DNA of 64,000 bases from Paractinoplanes aksuensis (lineage in GTDB: Bacteria; Actinomycetota; Actinomycetes; Mycobacteriales; Micromonosporaceae): NCBI RefSeq assembly GCF_024137025.1, contig NZ_JAMYJR010000037.1, positions 62,001 through 126,000 on the forward strand, in the 5' to 3' direction. The notes under the pieces were generated by a model. That model saw only the letters and a list, made by a program, of their open reading frames with translations. It made no database searches and had not been told where the DNA came from. Numbering within the stretch: the stretch's first letter is position 1; every line of letters starts with the position of its first letter. Positions 61,257 to 64,000 of the stretch are shown one piece after another. The translations under genes and the position numbers were made by a program.

Positions 61257-62492
61257 ATGAAGCGGCGCAGGGTGATCGGGCTGGCCGGTGCGGGCGCAGT
61301 GGCCGCGGCGGCGGCCGGCGCTGTGGCCTGGCGCGCCGAGGGTGGCGAACCAGCGGCCACCCCGGCCCCCGACCGGATCAGCTTCTGGGGCGAACGGCAG
61401 GCCGGCATCATCACCCCGGCGCAGGACCGGCTGCATTTCGTCGCGTTCGACGTGATCACCAAAGACCGGGCCGCGCTGGTCGACATGCTGGAGTCGTGGA
61501 CGGCCGCCGCCGCGCGCATGACCCAGGGCCAGGAGGCAGGCACACTGGGCGCGGTCGGCGGCTTGCGCGAGGCGCCGCCCGAGGACACCGGCGAGGCGCT
61601 CGGCCTGCCCGCGGCCGATCTGACCCTGACCATCGGCTTCGGGCCCAGCCTGTTCGACGCCCGGTTCGGGCTGCGGGACCGGAAGCCGGCCGCGCTGGCC
61701 GACCTGCCCAAGTTCCCGGGCGACACGATCGACCCGGCCATCTCGGGCGGGGACCTCTGCGTACAGGCCTGCGCCAACGATCCCCAGGTGGCGGTGCATG
61801 CCGTCCGCAACCTCGCGCGCATCGGCATGGGCGTGGTCAGCGTCCGCTGGTCGCAGCTCGGCTTCGGGCGGACGTCGTCGACCTCGACCGCGCAGGCGAC
61901 CCCGCGCAACCTGTTCGGTTTCAAGGACGGCACGGCCAACCTCAAGGCCGAGGAGACCACGCTGCTCGACGACCACCTGTGGGTGCGCGCGGGCGACGGG
62001 CCGGACTGGATGACCGGCGGGTCGTACCTGGTCACCCGCAAGATCCGGATGCTGATCGAGACGTGGGACCGGACCTCGTTGCTCGAGCAGGAGACGATCG
62101 TCGGCCGCGACAAGGGCGAGGGCGCGCCGCTGAGCGGTCACGGCGAGTTCGACGAGCCCGACTTCGCCGTGCGGGGCGACGACGGCGAACCGCTGATCGC
62201 TCCGATCGCCCACGTGCGCCTGGCCCACCCGACCCAGAACAACGGCGCCCGGCTGCTGCGGCGTGGGTACAACTTCGTCGACGGGTCGGACGGGCTGGGG
62301 CGGCTCGACGCGGGGCTGTTCTTCATCTCGTACCAGCGGGACCCGCACCGGCAGTTCGTGCCGGTGCAGACCCGGTTGGCCCGGCAGGACGAGATGAACG
62401 AATACATCCGGCACGTATCGAGCGGTCTCTTCGCCTGCCCGCCGGGCCTGCCGGCGGCGGACGACTTCTGGGGGCGCTCGCTCTTTGCATGA
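61257..62492 (+). CDS. efeB: Dye-decolorizing peroxidase EfeB, Tat-exported
   Basis: 411-residue DyP-type heme peroxidase. Tat signal MKRRRVIGLAGAGAVAAA at the start. The GxxDG motif is GFKDGTANL, and the second half holds the heme-binding His region and WMTGGSYLVTRKIRM. EfeB oxidises Fe(II) or extracts iron from heme for EfeU. GGAAGGG precedes ATG 61257. Third gene of the efeUOB operon. Confidence 0.95.
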   Translation: MKRRRVIGLAGAGAVAAAAAGAVAWRAEGGEPAATPAPDRISFWGERQAGIITPAQDRLHFVAFDVITKDRAALVDMLESWTAAAARMTQGQEAGTLGAVGGLREAPPEDTGEALGLPAADLTLTIGFGPSLFDARFGLRDRKPAALADLPKFPGDTIDPAISGGDLCVQACANDPQVAVHAVRNLARIGMGVVSVRWSQLGFGRTSSTSTAQATPRNLFGFKDGTANLKAEETTLLDDHLWVRAGDGPDWMTGGSYLVTRKIRMLIETWDRTSLLEQETIVGRDKGEGAPLSGHGEFDEPDFAVRGDDGEPLIAPIAHVRLAHPTQNNGARLLRRGYNFVDGSDGLGRLDAGLFFISYQRDPHRQFVPVQTRLARQDEMNEYIRHVSSGLFACPPGLPAADDFWGRSLFA

Positions 62493-62523
62493 GTCTCACA
62501 GGAAGCATCGATAGGGTCTCCCG

Positions 62524-62895
62524 GTGAGCGGCAGGCGGCGGCCCGGTCAACTCGAGACCGAGATCATGACGGTGCTCGATGCCGCGCTGCGGCCCCTGAC
62601 TCCCGGTGAGGTCCGTGATGCCCTCGAACCGGACGGATCGCTCTCCTACAGCACAGTTGTGACGACTCTCACGCGCCTGTTCGAGAAGGGCGCGGTGGCC
62701 CGACATCGGGACGGAAGGGCCTTTCGGTACGGGGCATTGAGTGCCCCGGCCGGCCTCGTCGCCGATCGGATGAGCCGTCTGATGGAGGTTGAACCCGACA
62801 GAGCGACGGTTTTGCGCCGTTTCGTAAGCAATCTCAGTGCCGACGACGAGCGTCTGCTGCGTGAACTTCTGGAAGAGGATCCCTCCGAAGGCTGA
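62524..62895 (+). CDS. BlaI/MecI/CopY family regulator
   Basis: 123-residue winged-helix repressor. PLTPGEVRDALEPDGSLSYS and TVVTTLTRLFEKGAVARHRD are the DNA-binding part, and the rest is the dimerisation tail. BlaI partners are normally cleaved by a BlaR1/M56 metalloprotease, but none is in this window. GTG 62524. It is 31 bp after efeB on the same strand, possibly read through. Confidence 0.9.
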   Translation: MSGRRRPGQLETEIMTVLDAALRPLTPGEVRDALEPDGSLSYSTVVTTLTRLFEKGAVARHRDGRAFRYGALSAPAGLVADRMSRLMEVEPDRATVLRRFVSNLSADDERLLRELLEEDPSEG

Positions 62896-63040
62896 AACGC
62901 GCGGGTGACTCGCTTCCTGAGGGCATGCTGAAAACGGGATGCTGCTGGAAACGAAGCAGTGGCAGCATGGACGCTTCTGTGCGCGCGTGGGGGTTCGTAT
63001 GGCGCGCGGCTGAGAAGGCAGAAACTGGGGGAGTTCTCTC

Positions 63041-64000
63041 GTGACCGACCAATCCGCCGCGGCACCGGCCAAGCTCGATGCCGCGGTGCTCAAAGTCGCC
63101 GGGGTGGTGGTACTCGGGGCGATCATGTCGATCCTCGACATCACCGTCGTCAGCGTCGCCCTACCGACCTTCCAGAGCGAGTTCGACGCGACGTACGCGC
63201 AGGTCGCCTGGACCATGACCGGATACACCCTGGCCCTGGCCACGGTGATCCCGCTCAGCGGCTGGGCCGCCGACCGGTTCGGCACCAAACGGCTCTACAT
63301 GATGGCCCTGCTGCTGTTCACGCTCGGCTCGGTGCTCTGTGCCACCGCCGGCTCGATCGAGCAACTGGTCGCGTACCGCGTCATCCAGGGTCTGGGCGGC
63401 GGCATGCTCATGCCGATCGGCATGACGATCATGACGCGCGCTGCCGGCCCGGAGCGCATCGGCCGGCTGATGGCCGTGCTGGGCGTCCCGATGCTGCTCG
63501 GCCCGATCGGCGGCCCGATCCTGGGCGGCTGGCTGATCGAGGTCGCGAGCTGGCACTGGGTGTTCCTGATCAACCTGCCGATCGGCATCATCGCGCTCGT
63601 CTACGCGCAGTTCGCGCTGCCCAAGGACGAGCCGCACGCGTCGGAGTCGTTCGACTTCGTCGGCATGCTGATGCTCTCGCCGGGTCTGGCCCTGTTCCTG
63701 TACGGCGTCTCGTCGCTGCCCGAGGAGGGCACGATCACGGCGACCAAGGTGTGGACGACGATGCTGATCGGCGCCGTGCTCGTGGTCGCCTTCGTGTTCT
63801 ATTCGTTCAAGCCCAAGCACCCGCTGCTCGACCTGCGCCTGCTGAAGAACCGCAACCTGTCGGTGGCGTCGCTGTCGCTGTTCGTCTTCGTGATCGCCTT
63901 CATGGGCGCCGGCCTGCTGTTCCCGAGCTACTTCCTGCAGGTGCGCGGTGAGGGCACGCTCGACGCCGGTCTGCTGATGGCGCCGCAGGGCATCGGCGCC
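63041..64000 (+). CDS. DHA2 family MFS exporter, 3' end outside window
   Basis: First 320 codons of an EmrB/QacA-type drug exporter; the gene runs off the window. GTG 63041 has GGGGGAG 7 nt upstream. Signatures: first helix LGAIMSILDITVVSVALPTF (DHA2 motif D1), motif A GWAADRFGTKRLYMM, motif C GPIGGPILGGWLIE. At least eight helices are visible. A small inverted repeat (CATGCTG 62924 / CAGCATG 62963) lies upstream and might be an operator. Substrate unknown. Confidence 0.9.
   Translation, partial: MTDQSAAAPAKLDAAVLKVAGVVVLGAIMSILDITVVSVALPTFQSEFDATYAQVAWTMTGYTLALATVIPLSGWAADRFGTKRLYMMALLLFTLGSVLCATAGSIEQLVAYRVIQGLGGGMLMPIGMTIMTRAAGPERIGRLMAVLGVPMLLGPIGGPILGGWLIEVASWHWVFLINLPIGIIALVYAQFALPKDEPHASESFDFVGMLMLSPGLALFLYGVSSLPEEGTITATKVWTTMLIGAVLVVAFVFYSFKPKHPLLDLRLLKNRNLSVASLSLFVFVIAFMGAGLLFPSYFLQVRGEGTLDAGLLMAPQGIGA

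Noticed and set aside
60609..62414. 601-codon frame antisense to efeO/efeB
   Set aside because: Shadow frame; the plus strand holds two well-recognised genes.

Overview
This is a gene-dense, high-G+C actinobacterial chromosome segment. I infer a Micromonosporaceae-like organism, possibly Actinoplanes. The reasons are mostly G/C-ending codons with many GTG starts, a very frequent CGTACG-type hexamer, IdeR/DmdR-type iron boxes, a conservon (cvn) locus, an SCO2521-SCO2525-type gene set, a chemoreceptor (motile actinomycete) and several secreted polysaccharide-degrading enzymes. I see no rRNA, no CRISPR array, no integrase and no intact transposase. Three tRNAs are present: Ser-TGA, Ser-GCT and Arg-ACG.

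Left part (1-13 kb): the 3' part of a TetR regulator; a three-gene overlapping operon (nucleotidyltransferase, glycerol-1-phosphate dehydrogenase-like enzyme, CDP-alcohol phosphotransferase) that looks like a CDP-polyol pathway; an aminotransferase; a CorA transporter; a conserved PPIase/rhomboid/PH-domain block; a thiolase; and a split transketolase facing soxR across a perfect 20-bp palindrome. A phage-like M15 peptidase gene and tRNA-Ser close the section. Middle part (13-32 kb): secreted GH30 glycosidase, quinone oxidoreductase, NlpC/P60 protein, GAF histidine kinase, PEBP protein, methyltransferase, GT-C-like membrane protein, FhuF with an iron box, a helix-turn-helix/peptide-deformylase fusion, a flavohemoglobin, a CPBP protease, an EcsC-like protein with a huge disordered N-terminus, and two tRNAs.

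Right part (32-64 kb): a conservon with CvnA, CvnB and CvnC but no CvnD GTPase, preceded by an extra two-TM sensor-like gene; an extracellular WD40 propeller; a three-gene overlapping operon with a frameshifted last gene that may be a toxin/immunity module; a GH19 chitinase; a chemoreceptor; redox enzymes. Then comes an SCO2521-SCO2525-like set (variant P-loop ATPase, SAM methyltransferase and three uncharacterised proteins) into which a broken DUF4062-NACHT NLR-like gene is placed. A CE15 esterase with a CebR-like operator, the efeUOB iron-uptake operon with an iron box, a BlaI regulator and a truncated DHA2 exporter end the window.

Three themes link distant genes. Iron: fhuF and efeUOB both carry iron boxes, and soxR and flavohemoglobin point to redox/nitrosative defence. 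Biomass: GH30, GH19 and CE15 are secreted and carry binding modules. Sensing: conservon, chemoreceptor, orphan kinase and extracellular propeller. The least explained parts are the SCO2521-2525 set with its embedded NLR remnant, the CDP-polyol operon, and the 40.4-42.3 kb operon.
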